Positions 43,142-52,616 are shown, numbered from the stretch's first letter. The stretch is 64,000 nucleotides of DNA from Croceicoccus pelagius (GCF_001661915.1 NZ_LYWY01000040.1:307079-371078), one strand, 5' to 3'. Made by a program: numbers and translations. The notes: a model not told the origin generated them from the letters alone.

Positions 43142-44794
43142 TCAGACGTTCGGGATGTGCTGTCCCAGGTGCTTGCCCGCGATGTAGCCGAAAGTCATGC
43201 CGGGGCCGAGCGTGCCGCCGGCGCCGCCATAGACTTCGCCCAGAACCGACGCCATCGCGTTGCCCGCCGCATAGAGGCCCGGGATCGGGTTGCCGTTCCA
43301 GTCGACGACCTGCGCGTCGGCATTGGTCTTGGGACCGCCCGCCGTACCCAGCGCGCCCGCTTCCATCTTGACCGCGTAGAACGGCCCCTGGTCGATGACG
43401 CCGAGCGTCCGGTACGGCGGATCGAAGTCGGTATCGCCCCACATGTAGAAGTTGTCGTAAGTGCTGTCGCCGCGGCCGAAATCATCGTCGTGGCCGTTAC
43501 GTACCATCGTGTTGAAGCGTTCGACTTCTGCCTTCAGCCCTTCGGCATCGATTCCCGCCATTTCGGCGAGTTCGTCCAGCGTGTCGGCCTGCATCATGAA
43601 GCCCGGCGTCGGGCCGCCCGGAGGCGTGTTGAAGGTCTGGTACTTGTCGCGATAGCGCTGGTCGATGATGAGCCAGTAGGGCAGGTTCGCGTAAGTGTGC
43701 GAGCCCGCATCGAAGGCGTGGAGCGACTTGCCCAGTGCGTTGTAGTTCGCGGCTTCGTTCACGAAACGCTTGCCCTTGCGATTGACGAGGATCGCGCCCG
43801 GTCGTGCGCGTTCGTCCGATCCCAGCAGGTAGTTCGGCTTTGCCGAACGGTGCTGCGGCTCGAACTCAAGCACGCTCTGCATCCAGTAGGCGTGCTGCAT
43901 ATTGGCAAGCTTGGCGCCTGCCTCGATCGCCATCAACAACCCGTCGCCCTCGTTTTCCGGGACAGAGACGGGGCCGGTTAGAGGGCCGCGCAAGAAGGTC
44001 TTGACCAGATCCTCGTTCCATTCGAACCCGCCGGTCGCGATCACCACCCCGCGGCGGGCACGCACCTTGTAGTCGTTGCCGCTGGCATCCTCGGCGATGA
44101 CGCCGATGATACGTTCGCCATCCTTGATCAGCTTCTTGGCGCGCTTTTCGAACTCCACCGGAATCTCACGCTCGATTACGGCGAGATAGAGCGAACCGGC
44201 CAGCGCCTGTCCCAGCCCGCGATAATCGTGTGCATCGCGCTCGGCCAAGGTCTCTTCATCCAGCGCGCCGGTTATCGCCTCGATCAGGCTGCCACGCAGG
44301 GGATATGCCATCTTGCTGGGGTTCACGCGCTGCGCCCACTTGCCCAGCCGCTCGAAACAGAAAGCCTCGTTGTCGAGCGACCGGCCACCGTCGGGCTTCG
44401 CGCCGGGGGCATAGGACTGGTAGTCGGGAAAGTCCTTGAACGCGGTCAGCCGCACGGGCGTCCTGTCGGCGAGATAGCGGACCATCTCCGGCCCGCCCTC
44501 CATGAAAGCGAAGAGCGTGTCGGGGTCGAGCTGACGGGGCGCGAGCGAATCGAGGTAGGTGACGACATCCTCGTCGTTTTCTTCGACGCCCGCTTCGATC
44601 TGGTGGTGGTTGCCCGGCACCCACAGCATACCGCCGGACATTGCGGTCGTGCCGCCGACCATGCCGGTCTTTTCGAGGATCACGACGTCTTTCGCGCCAA
44701 AGTCGTGCGCCGCGATCGCGGCGGTCATCGCCGCGCCGCCGGAACCGAGCACAACAACGTCGGCTTCCAGATCCCATTCGTGTGCGTCTGCCAT
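43142..44794 (-). CDS. FAD-dependent oxidoreductase, 3-ketosteroid dehydrogenase/fumarate reductase-like
   Basis: 550 residues. The N-terminal FAD Rossmann motif is VVVLGSGGAAMTAAIAAHDFGAKDVVILEK, followed by VGGTTAMSGGMLWVPGN, and the C-terminal GLYAAGNAMASVLGEVYGGAGGTLGPGMTFGYIAGK. This pattern is shared by KstD (3-ketosteroid delta-1-dehydrogenase) and related flavoproteins. The substrate could be a steroid or another hydrophobic ketone; no other steroid-degradation gene is in the window, so I do not assign kstD. It is monocistronic, convergent to the tRNA genes. Confidence 0.85.
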   Translation of the reverse strand: MADAHEWDLEADVVVLGSGGAAMTAAIAAHDFGAKDVVILEKTGMVGGTTAMSGGMLWVPGNHHQIEAGVEENDEDVVTYLDSLAPRQLDPDTLFAFMEGGPEMVRYLADRTPVRLTAFKDFPDYQSYAPGAKPDGGRSLDNEAFCFERLGKWAQRVNPSKMAYPLRGSLIEAITGALDEETLAERDAHDYRGLGQALAGSLYLAVIEREIPVEFEKRAKKLIKDGERIIGVIAEDASGNDYKVRARRGVVIATGGFEWNEDLVKTFLRGPLTGPVSVPENEGDGLLMAIEAGAKLANMQHAYWMQSVLEFEPQHRSAKPNYLLGSDERARPGAILVNRKGKRFVNEAANYNALGKSLHAFDAGSHTYANLPYWLIIDQRYRDKYQTFNTPPGGPTPGFMMQADTLDELAEMAGIDAEGLKAEVERFNTMVRNGHDDDFGRGDSTYDNFYMWGDTDFDPPYRTLGVIDQGPFYAVKMEAGALGTAGGPKTNADAQVVDWNGNPIPGLYAAGNAMASVLGEVYGGAGGTLGPGMTFGYIAGKHLGQHIPNV

Positions 44795-44925
44795 CTTTCC
44801 ATCTCCCGGATCGCGTCGTATTATCCGGGCACTCGCAGCGATCCGATGGCTGTGCCCGGCTATTTAATGACGCTTGTCATGAATAACCGGGCGGGCGGAT
44901 ACTCCTCAAAATCACAGGTCACTGG

Positions 44926-46803
44926 TTAGAGCCTGCATTCCAGCGTGGTCGTGCTGTCCGCTTCTTTAGCAGAAACGATGGTCATGCGCTCGCGCGGCTG
45001 GTGGCGAAATATCTCGCGCGAGAGCGGGTTGATGAAGTGCGTCTCGATCCGGTTGGCGATGCCGCGTCCCCCCTCGAACCAGTCCGCCATGCAGAGCGAG
45101 CGCAAGTCGTCCATTGCCTGCGGTTCGATCTCTATCTCCACCCCGTGTTCGGCGCGCACGACATCGAGCACACGCCCGACGATGGCGGAGAAGATCTCTG
45201 CCGCGACGGTGCCGCCGATGAACTCGAAGGCGATCACGTTCTGGCCGATGCGGTTCATCAGTTCGGGGCGGTTCAGCTCGTTTCGGAAATGCTGGCGCAC
45301 CGCGTCGATCAGCTTGGCCTCAAGCTCGGCGAAATCGTCGGATGGCAGGATGTTCATGCCCATGTTCTGGGTGTGGTTCTTGCCGATCAGGCCGATGTTG
45401 GAGGTAAAGATGATCAGCGCCTCGGAGAAATAGGCCGTCGACCCGCGCGAATCCGTCAGCCGCCCTTCGTCGAGGATCTGGAGGAACGCGTCGAGCACGC
45501 GGGGGTGCGCTTTCTCGACTTCGTCGAACAGCACGACGCTGAACGGCCGTTTGTGCATGGCGTTGACCAGTTCGCCCCCGCGCTCGTGACCCGGATAGCC
45601 CGGAGGTGCGCCGATCAGGCGGTTGATCGAATTCTCCTCCATGAACTCCGACATGTCGAAGCGGTGGCAGGCGTTCTCGTCCCCGAACAAAAGCTCGGTC
45701 ACGGCCTTGGCCAGTTCGGTCTTGCCGACGCCGGTGGGGCCGACGAAAAACATCACGCCCCGCGGACGATTATATCGCGACCCGGTTTGCGCGCCCGACA
45801 GCCCGACGATCGATCGCATCAGGATGTCGAGTGTTTTGTCGATTGCATGATGCTGGCCCTTGATCCGCCGCGTAAGGATCTCGCGCGCCCGCATCATGCG
45901 CGATCGCATGACCGGCGACTTCCACGGATTGCGCCGCGTGCCAAGGCGATGCGAACGGATCGCCTCGGTGATCTCCGCACTCGCAAGTCCATGCCGTTCG
46001 GCAATACGGGCGACCGACTTCATGCCGGCGAGCTTCATGCCCTCGGCCTCGAGCGCGAACTGTTCGAGGAAGCTCGCAAGCTCCGCCCCGTCCAGCGTCT
46101 CGCCATCGGTGAAATGCCCGACCAGCGTGCGAGCATAGGCATAGCGGTCCTCAAGGTTCGGCAATTCGACCGACAGTTCGCGCAAGGCATCGTTGCCGGC
46201 GACGAACCAGGCCGGCAGGTCGCCCGGCCTTTCGACCAGCCAGAGTGTCGGACTGGGCAAGCGGGGCGGATCACGGTCGAGTGCATCGCCCAGCATGACC
46301 TGCCGCGCGGTCTTGTCCGCCTCGACCAGCGCCTGCGACATCAAGGCCATGTCCCCGCCGAACAGAGCGGGTGCGTAGTCGACGATGAGGACTAGCGGCA
46401 GGTCTTGCAGACTGGTTAGGGTGCGGTGCAATTTCGCGAAAGCCTCGGGCGTTTCGGCAAAAGCACCGACCTCGACGCCCGCGCCCATCAATCGTGTGAC
46501 GATCCTGTCGGGGCATTCCGGGTGGACACGCAGACCCGCATCGCTGTCGTAGATGCACAGCGCGGCAAAGCCTTTCGCCTCGGCGATGCGCCAGACCATC
46601 TGCTCGAACGTGCGAAAGGCGATCCCGCCGTCTTCGTGAGCAGGATAGAGATCGCGCAAGTTGCCAGAAACCGCGAAATGCGCCTGCATCGACAGGCCGG
46701 TGTCAAGCTCGTCAAACCAGACCGGCATCGCGGGCAAGGCAGGTTCGTGGGCCGGTTCCGCGACCCGCATGTCAGAACTGCTATCGATCCTCTCGGCGTC
46801 CAT
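44926..46803 (-). CDS. AAA+ ATPase with degenerate N-terminal module and ClpB-type C-terminal module
   Basis: 625 residues from the ATG at 46803. Residues about 25-260 resemble an AAA domain (starting FAVSGNLRDLYP, with LPLVLIVDYAPALF in the Walker B position) but lack a Walker A P-loop. The second module is ClpA/B D2-like: Walker A GPTGVGKTE at 355-363, FDMSEFMEE, pore-loop GAPPGYPGHERGG, Walker B VVLFDEVEKAH near 423-433, sensor TSNIG and the D2-small domain to the end. It has no ClpN domain, no ClpB middle coil and no ClpP-binding loop that I can see, so it is not ClpA, ClpB or ClpX. The partner and role are unknown. It stands alone between the flavoprotein and a PilZ gene. Confidence 0.85.
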   Translation of the reverse strand: MDAERIDSSSDMRVAEPAHEPALPAMPVWFDELDTGLSMQAHFAVSGNLRDLYPAHEDGGIAFRTFEQMVWRIAEAKGFAALCIYDSDAGLRVHPECPDRIVTRLMGAGVEVGAFAETPEAFAKLHRTLTSLQDLPLVLIVDYAPALFGGDMALMSQALVEADKTARQVMLGDALDRDPPRLPSPTLWLVERPGDLPAWFVAGNDALRELSVELPNLEDRYAYARTLVGHFTDGETLDGAELASFLEQFALEAEGMKLAGMKSVARIAERHGLASAEITEAIRSHRLGTRRNPWKSPVMRSRMMRAREILTRRIKGQHHAIDKTLDILMRSIVGLSGAQTGSRYNRPRGVMFFVGPTGVGKTELAKAVTELLFGDENACHRFDMSEFMEENSINRLIGAPPGYPGHERGGELVNAMHKRPFSVVLFDEVEKAHPRVLDAFLQILDEGRLTDSRGSTAYFSEALIIFTSNIGLIGKNHTQNMGMNILPSDDFAELEAKLIDAVRQHFRNELNRPELMNRIGQNVIAFEFIGGTVAAEIFSAIVGRVLDVVRAEHGVEIEIEPQAMDDLRSLCMADWFEGGRGIANRIETHFINPLSREIFRHQPRERMTIVSAKEADSTTTLECRL

Positions 46804-47012
46804 CGGCGCTCCCTTCCGGCGGCATGATCGCACTGAGCCATGCCGACGGGAAGATTATCGCACCGGATCATCTGACGCGCCTTGATTTCGATCACCTCGC
46901 CTATCGAACGACGGCGTTCTCGCGCACCACCTGTCCGACCATCTGTCGGGGTTTCTGGTTTGGCATGCCCGCGGCGATAGGCCGCGTTCTTCGGTCCGGA
47001 ACTCGTGAGAGC

Positions 47013-47384
47013 TTACCAGGCCCGTGCGAGCGCTGGGGCGGCGCGCGGCAGCTTGGGAAGCGGGCGACCGAAACGATCGGTCGGCATCATCATCGCGCCC
47101 TTTACCGGATCGTACCCGAGAAAGCGGACGACGGCCTCATGCAGCGGCTGGTCGAATTTGATGCCCGCGTTGCGTTCGTCCTGCCACACGACACGGCCCG
47201 CCAGGCGGATATTGCCTTCCGCCTTGATGAACAGACGATCACCCTCGCTCACGCGATTATAAGGCATCTCGATCATGCATCCGGTGACGGAGACGTTGTA
47301 GAGAACGGCATGGAACGGTTGTCCGTCGGCGCGACATTCCACCTGCCGGTCCGAATCGAGGCGTTCGTTGTTGCGACGTGTCAT
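47013..47384 (-). CDS. PilZ-domain protein
   Basis: 123 residues. The N-terminal RRNNER region and the NVSVTGCMIEMP motif match the RxxxR and D/NxSxxG elements of c-di-GMP-binding PilZ domains, followed by VVWQDERNAGIKFDQPL. About 35 Pro/Arg-rich residues follow the domain. It probably senses c-di-GMP and affects surface or motility traits; binding is likely but the RxxxR register should be checked. It is a single gene with 209 bases to the AAA+ gene. Confidence 0.85.
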   Translation of the reverse strand: MTRRNNERLDSDRQVECRADGQPFHAVLYNVSVTGCMIEMPYNRVSEGDRLFIKAEGNIRLAGRVVWQDERNAGIKFDQPLHEAVVRFLGYDPVKGAMMMPTDRFGRPLPKLPRAAPALARAW

Positions 47385-47537
47385 TTTGGCTTGCGACCTT
47401 CCTTTAGATCGGTCGTTTTCGCACTCGCAGGGTTAATTCGGAGTTTAAGACCGATAAGGAATCTGCCGGATGGCGCGGGTGACACCTGACAAAAGGGACT
47501 GTATCGCCCCTCGTAAGCGTGGGGCAGACCGTCAAAC

Positions 47538-48305
47538 ATGCCCGAAAAGTCCGAAATCCTCAGTCCTCTACCCGCGCTGACCTTCGCCGAAGGTGCGCGG
47601 TCGATGATGGAACTGGCATCGCTCGCGTTCAGCTATCCTCTGATGACGGGCGTGCCGCGCGGCGACGGGCACCCCGTGCTTGTCCTGCCCGGCTTTGCCA
47701 CGAACGACCGGATGACGGCGGTTCTGCGATCGTTCCTGACACGGCTGGGCCATCACGTGCACCCCTGGGACCTGGGCTGGAACCTTGATCAGCACACTAC
47801 CGGCGAAAACGGTGAACACATCGCGCAGCGCATTGCCGAGATCCGCAAGCAAACGGGCCGCAAGGTGTCGCTCGTCGGGTGGAGCCTTGGCGGCGTCATC
47901 GCGCGTGAGGCCACGCGCCGCGATCCCGAAGACGTTCGACAGGTCGTCACGCTGGGCAGCCCCTTTACCGGCGATCCGGGCGCGACGAACCTCAACATGC
48001 TTTACGAACTGCTGACCGGCAATCGCATTGCCGACATGCGAAAGCACGCCCGCTATGCCACCGGCCACCACGTCCTGCCCGTCCCGTCGAGCGCGGTCTA
48101 TTCGCGCACCGACGGCATTACCGCGTGGCAGAACTGCATTTCCGAAACCGACGAGAAGACCGAGAACATCGAGGTGGTCTCCAGCCACTTCGGCTTTATC
48201 GCCAATCCGGCAGTGTTCTACATCGTCGCAGACCGGCTTTCGCAGACCGAAGGCGAGTGGAAACCGTTCGAGCGCAAGGGGCCTTTCGCCGCCTGCTACC
48301 GCTGA
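47538..48305 (+). CDS. Alpha/beta hydrolase, lipase-like
   Basis: 255 residues with no signal peptide. The oxyanion region is VLVLPGFATNDRM, the nucleophile elbow is GWSLGG (Ser), and a conserved His lies near SSHFGFIANP. The shape (LGHHVHPWDLGWNLDQHT... IREATRRDPEDVRQVVTLGSPF) fits triacylglycerol-lipase or PGAP1-like hydrolases. The neighbourhood of PHA genes would allow a role in acyl-ester or PHA turnover, but that is only context. It converges on the GNAT gene with 4 bases between stops. Confidence 0.85.
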   Translation: MPEKSEILSPLPALTFAEGARSMMELASLAFSYPLMTGVPRGDGHPVLVLPGFATNDRMTAVLRSFLTRLGHHVHPWDLGWNLDQHTTGENGEHIAQRIAEIRKQTGRKVSLVGWSLGGVIAREATRRDPEDVRQVVTLGSPFTGDPGATNLNMLYELLTGNRIADMRKHARYATGHHVLPVPSSAVYSRTDGITAWQNCISETDEKTENIEVVSSHFGFIANPAVFYIVADRLSQTEGEWKPFERKGPFAACYR

Positions 48306-48309
48306 GGCT

Positions 48310-48888
48310 TCAGCCCAGCCCGTAGACCGAGTGCATCGAGCGGTGGCTGCGCGTATCCTGCGCCATGATCAGGATGTCGCTCGATACGCCTTCGGCATCG
48401 CGGACGTGATCGCGCAGCAGCGCCTCGGGGCGGAAACCCATTTCCTCGAACATCTGGCGCGCCGCTTCCTGATCGGTCGTCATGCGCACGGTCAGCCTCT
48501 CGATCTTCTCATCCGCTGCAGCGTCAAGGCAGTGCATCGCGAGCAGGCGGCCCAGCCCCATGCCGCGGCTGTCGGCATCGACCAGCACGCGCACTTCGGC
48601 GACATGCGGCGACCAGCTGAGTTCATCGCGCACCAACGCGGTGCAGCCGTGGATCACGTCGCCTTCGACCGCGACGATCGAGCGGATCGTACCTGCCGCG
48701 ATTTCCTGCATCCATGCCTTGAACACGCGCGGGCTGCGGATGTCGCGCTTCAGGAACAGCAGCTCGCGCACCGGCAGGCCGTTGGCGAAAAGCAGCATAG
48801 CCTCTTCGTCGGCGGCGGTCAGCGGACGCAGCGTGACGCGGCGACCGGCAAGGTCGATCTCGGTGGGTGCGATGTCGAGAGCAGTCAT
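48310..48888 (-). CDS. GNAT family N-acetyltransferase linked to class III PHA synthase
   Basis: 192 residues from the ATG at 48888, which overlaps the phaC-like stop by ATGA; the longer open frame upstream is a shadow of that gene. GNAT fold: VTLRPLTAADEEAMLLFANGLP, VAEVRVLVDADSRGMGLGRLLAMHCLDAA (acetyl-CoA motif R-G-x-G-L-G-R) and MFEEMGFRPEALL. The substrate is unknown. Strict coupling to phaC suggests a role in PHA synthesis or in modifying a granule protein. Confidence 0.87.
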   Translation of the reverse strand: MTALDIAPTEIDLAGRRVTLRPLTAADEEAMLLFANGLPVRELLFLKRDIRSPRVFKAWMQEIAAGTIRSIVAVEGDVIHGCTALVRDELSWSPHVAEVRVLVDADSRGMGLGRLLAMHCLDAAADEKIERLTVRMTTDQEAARQMFEEMGFRPEALLRDHVRDAEGVSSDILIMAQDTRSHRSMHSVYGLG

Positions 48889-49973
48889 GTGGATCTCTTT
48901 CCGAGCCAGGTATCGATGTGCGGCCACAGCCGGCGCAAGGCAGCAGGCCCCGCGACGAGCGAGACGTGGCCGCCCTTGGCGACGATCTCGTCGCGGTCGT
49001 TGGAAGATGTCATCGTCATCAGCGGGCCCGTGGCCTCGTGGCTGACGACGTGGTCGTGCTTGGCGACGACGTTGAGGATCGACGCGTCGATATTGTCCAG
49101 CTTGGCCTTCTTGCCATTGATCTCGAACTTGCCTTCGACAAGCGCGTTTTCCCACATCAGGTCTTTGATCAATTGGCCGAAATAGGCACCCGGAATCGGC
49201 AGCGTTTCCGCCGCCCAGCGGTCGAACATGCGGTACGACTTCACGAATTCGTCGTTCCACATGTTGGTCCAGAGATTGACGCGCCCCGCCGTCCTGTTCG
49301 CCGGGCGGGCCAGGTCGAATGCGCCCAGCATGATTTCGGGCGGGATCAGCTCGAGTTCGCGGACCAGCAGGTCGACATCGAAATATCGCTTGTCCGCCCA
49401 TGTCTGGAACAGGTGCATGTGCGAAAAGTCGATTGGCGTGGCCAGCGTGACGAGGTTGCGGATGCGCTTCGTGGTGTCGAGCGCGGCATAGATCGTCGCC
49501 AATGTGCCGCCGGCACAATAGCCGGCAAGGCTTACGTCGCGCTCACCGGTCTTGTCCTCGATCACTTGCAGCGCGGCGGGAATGAAGCGTCCGACGTAAT
49601 CCTCGAACCCCAGCACGCTCTCGTCGCGGCGCGGCGGGTTCCAGTCGAGGTTGTAGACGTCGTAACCCTGACCCAGCAGGTATTCGAAGAAACTCTGCCC
49701 CTTGGCTAGGTCGAAGATATAGCCGCGATTTGTGGGCGGCGAGACGACCAGCAAAGGCACACGGTAAATCTCGTCCAGCAGCGGGCGATAGCGGTAGAGC
49801 ACCGCCGTCCCGTCGCGGTAGAGCACGTCCTTGGGCATGTGGCCCACCGGCTCGCGATCGGCGACAAGGAAGTCGAGCCCCTTGATGTTGCGTTTCAGCG
49901 CGCGGTCCACCTCGCGGCGGACCTGCTGCGAAATCGCTTCGGGATCGAGAAGTTCTAGTGCGTTTTCACTCAT
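48885..49973 (-). CDS. phaC: Class III-type PHA synthase catalytic subunit
   Basis: 362 residues, the size of class III PhaC (about 355) and far shorter than class I. The box GYCAGG carries nucleophile Cys153; DWNPPRRDESVLGFEDYV, VVAKHDHVV (Asp) and KGGHVSLVAGP (His) complete the triad region. Class III enzymes act with PhaE; the 120-residue gene upstream, overlapping by 8 bases, is the candidate partner. This is a second PHA synthase, distinct from the class I enzyme about 8 kb away. Confidence 0.9.
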   Translation of the reverse strand: MSENALELLDPEAISQQVRREVDRALKRNIKGLDFLVADREPVGHMPKDVLYRDGTAVLYRYRPLLDEIYRVPLLVVSPPTNRGYIFDLAKGQSFFEYLLGQGYDVYNLDWNPPRRDESVLGFEDYVGRFIPAALQVIEDKTGERDVSLAGYCAGGTLATIYAALDTTKRIRNLVTLATPIDFSHMHLFQTWADKRYFDVDLLVRELELIPPEIMLGAFDLARPANRTAGRVNLWTNMWNDEFVKSYRMFDRWAAETLPIPGAYFGQLIKDLMWENALVEGKFEINGKKAKLDNIDASILNVVAKHDHVVSHEATGPLMTMTSSNDRDEIVAKGGHVSLVAGPAALRRLWPHIDTWLGKRST

Positions 49974-50328
49974 CGGCCTTGGGATCGGCCGGGGGTTTGC
50001 GCGTGCGCTTCGGCTCGCCCCCCGATGCCTTGCGGGTCCCCTCCCCCATTTCCAGCCTGATCTGCGCGATGTGATCCTCGATCACGGCAAGACGCTCGGA
50101 GATCTCGTCAATCTGGCTCTTGCTCGGCAGGTTCAGCGAACGCAGCACCGCCTCGGTCTGCTCGGCCATGGCCTTTTGCGCATAGACGGTGGCTTTCGTC
50201 GCCTGCCCGATCAGCGCGCCGAATTCCTCGCTGTTCGTGAACTGGCCCGACCATGCGTTGAGCTCGTGTTCCCAACGCTGGATAACGTCCTGCCATGCGG
50301 CCACGGGATTGAACGGTTTTTCGGTCAT
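49966..50328 (-). CDS. Small PhaE-like / phasin-like subunit
   Basis: 120 residues. A mostly helical protein: FNPVAAWQDVIQRWEHELNAWSGQFTNSEEFGALIGQATKATVYAQKAMAEQTEAVLRSLNLPSKSQIDEISERLAVIEDHIAQIRLEM, then a basic Pro-rich tail (RKASGGEPKRTRKPPADPK). The NLPSKSQIDEISERL segment resembles the conserved C-terminal part of PhaE. True PhaE is about three times longer, so this would be a minimal version. It is the first gene of a coupled phaE-phaC-GNAT unit. Confidence 0.8.
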   Translation of the reverse strand: MTEKPFNPVAAWQDVIQRWEHELNAWSGQFTNSEEFGALIGQATKATVYAQKAMAEQTEAVLRSLNLPSKSQIDEISERLAVIEDHIAQIRLEMGEGTRKASGGEPKRTRKPPADPKADE

Positions 50329-50424
50329 TACCCGACTTAAGCGTATCGGGGCAGCGCAACCAACTATGACTTACGCCAAGTAATTCGCGGCGGGTCGCAG
50401 CAATTGCGCCCCGCCGCACATGGA

Positions 50425-52611
50425 TCAGACAAGCGCGGGCAGCCTGTCCAGATACTTGTCCAGCGTCAGCGGATAGTCGCGCACGCGGATGCCCGTGGCG
50501 TTGTAGATCGCGTTGGCGATCGCAGCGCCGGGGCCGCAGATGCCCAGTTCGCCCACGCCCTTCGCCTTTATCGGCGAAATCGCCGGGTCGGGCGTGTCGA
50601 GAAAGACGACATCCTGATGCGGCACGTCGGCGTGTACGGCGACTTCGTATCCGGCAAGGTCGTGGTTCACGAAAAAGCCAAAGCGCGGATCGACGGCCAG
50701 TTCCTCGCTCAGCGCCATGCCGACCGACATCGTCATTGCGCCGATCACCTGGCTGCGCGCCGAAAGCGGATTGAGGATGCGGCCCGCATCGCAGACCGAC
50801 AGCATCCGGCGGATATGGGTTTCGCCGGTATAGGCATCGACCGCGACTTCGCAGAAGTGCGCGGCATATGTGCCGATGTTGTAGTCGCGCTGGAACTTGC
50901 CGAACTCGATCGCGTCTTCCGCCGACATTGCGCCCGCATCGCCAAGCGCGTGGGTCTTGTCGCCCGCAACGATCTTGCCGTCGGCAAACGTTGCCGCGTC
51001 GCCATCGAAGCCCAGCGCCTCGCCGATCTTCCGGCGCAGTGCGACGCAGGCGGCATAGACGCCCGCGGTAGAGCTTGCCGCCCCCCACTGCCCGCCCGAA
51101 CCTGCCGAGGCCGGATAGGCGGAATCGCCCAGTTCGACCGTCACATGGTCCAGCGGAACGCCCATCGTCTCGGCGGCAGTCTGCGCGATGATCGTGTAGC
51201 TGCCCGTCCCGATATCGGTCATGTCGGTTTCAACCGTGACGTGACCGTTTGCGGCAAGCTTCACGCGGGCTGCCGACTTCATCGTCGGGCTGCCGCGGAA
51301 ACCGGCGGCCATGCCCATGCCGACGAGATAGCGCCCGTCGCGCACCAGTCCCGGCTTTGCGTTACGCTTCGACCAGCCGAAAAGCTCGGCCCCTTCCTTC
51401 ATGCAGCGCACGAGGTTGCGTTCGCTGAACTGTTTGTCGGGCTGGCCAGGAACAGTCTTGCCCGGCTCGTTCACTTCGCGCAGCGCGATGGGGTCCATGC
51501 CGAGTTTTTCGGCCAGTTCATCCATCGCCACCTCAAGCGCGAGATGCCCCGGCGCTTCGCCCGGTGCGCGCATCGCGTTGCCTTCGGGCAGGTCGAGGCG
51601 CGCGCAATATTCGGCGACATAGCGGTTATCGCCCGCATAGAGCACCGGCGTCTGCGCGGTCGCGGTCTCGCCGTCGCCTGCGGAAGGAACGTTGTAGGAC
51701 CAGTTCTCGTGCCCGAGCGCCGTGATCTTTCCGCTCTTCTCCGCGCCAAGCCGCACGCGCTGGATCGTTGCCTGACGGTGCGTCGTGTTGTTGGCGATGA
51801 GCGGGCGCTGCATCACGATCTTCACGGCACGACCCGTTTCCTTCGACGCCAGCGCCGCGAGAACCGCATCGGCACGCACCCAGAGCTTCCCGCCGAAACC
51901 GCCGCCCAAGTACGGTGAATCGAGCCGGATGTTCGCCGCATCGAGGCCAAGGATCGCGGCCAGCGCATCCTTCGACCATGCGATCATCTGGTTCGAGGTC
52001 CAAAGCGTTAGCTGGTCCCCCTGCCACGATGCGATGGTGGCATGCGGCTCCATCGACATGTGGCTTTCGCCCGGCGTGCTGTAGGTCTCGTCCACGGTGA
52101 CCGGCGCGCTGGCGAAGGCGGCGTCGAAATCGCCGCGCGTCTTGGGTTCCCCGCTCATCGGGGCGGTCGACTTCTTCGCCTTGAGATCGAAAGTACCCTC
52201 ACCGCGGTCATAGCGGGTGCGGATCAGCGCGGCTGCGGCGCGCGCCTCCTCGTACGTTTCGGCGACCACGCAGGCGATGGCCTGATGATAATGGGTCACA
52301 TCGCTGCCGCCGAACAGCGGGGCGTAGTTGAACGGGCTGGACCCGACGGGCTGCATCTTCGGCGCGGCGAGAACCGCGATCACGCCCGGCGCGGCTTCGG
52401 CGTCGGAGGTATCCATCGCGGTGATCCGCCCCTTGGCGATGCCCGCGCCCACGATCCAGCCATAGGCCTGGTTGGGGATTACGTCGTGCCGTTCGTAGGC
52501 ATAGGGCGCAGCACCCGTGACCTTGAGCGGACCGTCGATGCGGCGCGTGGACTTGCCCACGATGCGGGCGTTGTCGAACAGGTTCTTCCCTGCAGGTGCG
52601 TCGAACTTCAT
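50425..52611 (-). CDS. paoC: Molybdenum-binding subunit of aldehyde oxidoreductase (PaoC-like)
   Basis: 728 residues from the ATG at 52611; the open frame further upstream is spurious. Xanthine dehydrogenase family: NARIVGKSTRRIDGPLKVTGAAPYAYE, SPYLGGGFGGK, ALEVAMDELAEKLGMDP, GTGSYTIIAQTAAE and the C-terminal GVGELGICGPGAAIANAIYNATGIRVRDYPLT with the catalytic Glu. Binding of Mo-molybdopterin cytosine dinucleotide is expected. E. coli PaoABC oxidises aromatic aldehydes in the periplasm; subunit order and Tat signal here match that type. Confidence 0.88.
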   Translation of the reverse strand: MKFDAPAGKNLFDNARIVGKSTRRIDGPLKVTGAAPYAYERHDVIPNQAYGWIVGAGIAKGRITAMDTSDAEAAPGVIAVLAAPKMQPVGSSPFNYAPLFGGSDVTHYHQAIACVVAETYEEARAAAALIRTRYDRGEGTFDLKAKKSTAPMSGEPKTRGDFDAAFASAPVTVDETYSTPGESHMSMEPHATIASWQGDQLTLWTSNQMIAWSKDALAAILGLDAANIRLDSPYLGGGFGGKLWVRADAVLAALASKETGRAVKIVMQRPLIANNTTHRQATIQRVRLGAEKSGKITALGHENWSYNVPSAGDGETATAQTPVLYAGDNRYVAEYCARLDLPEGNAMRAPGEAPGHLALEVAMDELAEKLGMDPIALREVNEPGKTVPGQPDKQFSERNLVRCMKEGAELFGWSKRNAKPGLVRDGRYLVGMGMAAGFRGSPTMKSAARVKLAANGHVTVETDMTDIGTGSYTIIAQTAAETMGVPLDHVTVELGDSAYPASAGSGGQWGAASSTAGVYAACVALRRKIGEALGFDGDAATFADGKIVAGDKTHALGDAGAMSAEDAIEFGKFQRDYNIGTYAAHFCEVAVDAYTGETHIRRMLSVCDAGRILNPLSARSQVIGAMTMSVGMALSEELAVDPRFGFFVNHDLAGYEVAVHADVPHQDVVFLDTPDPAISPIKAKGVGELGICGPGAAIANAIYNATGIRVRDYPLTLDKYLDRLPALV

Positions 52612-52616
52612 GTCGC

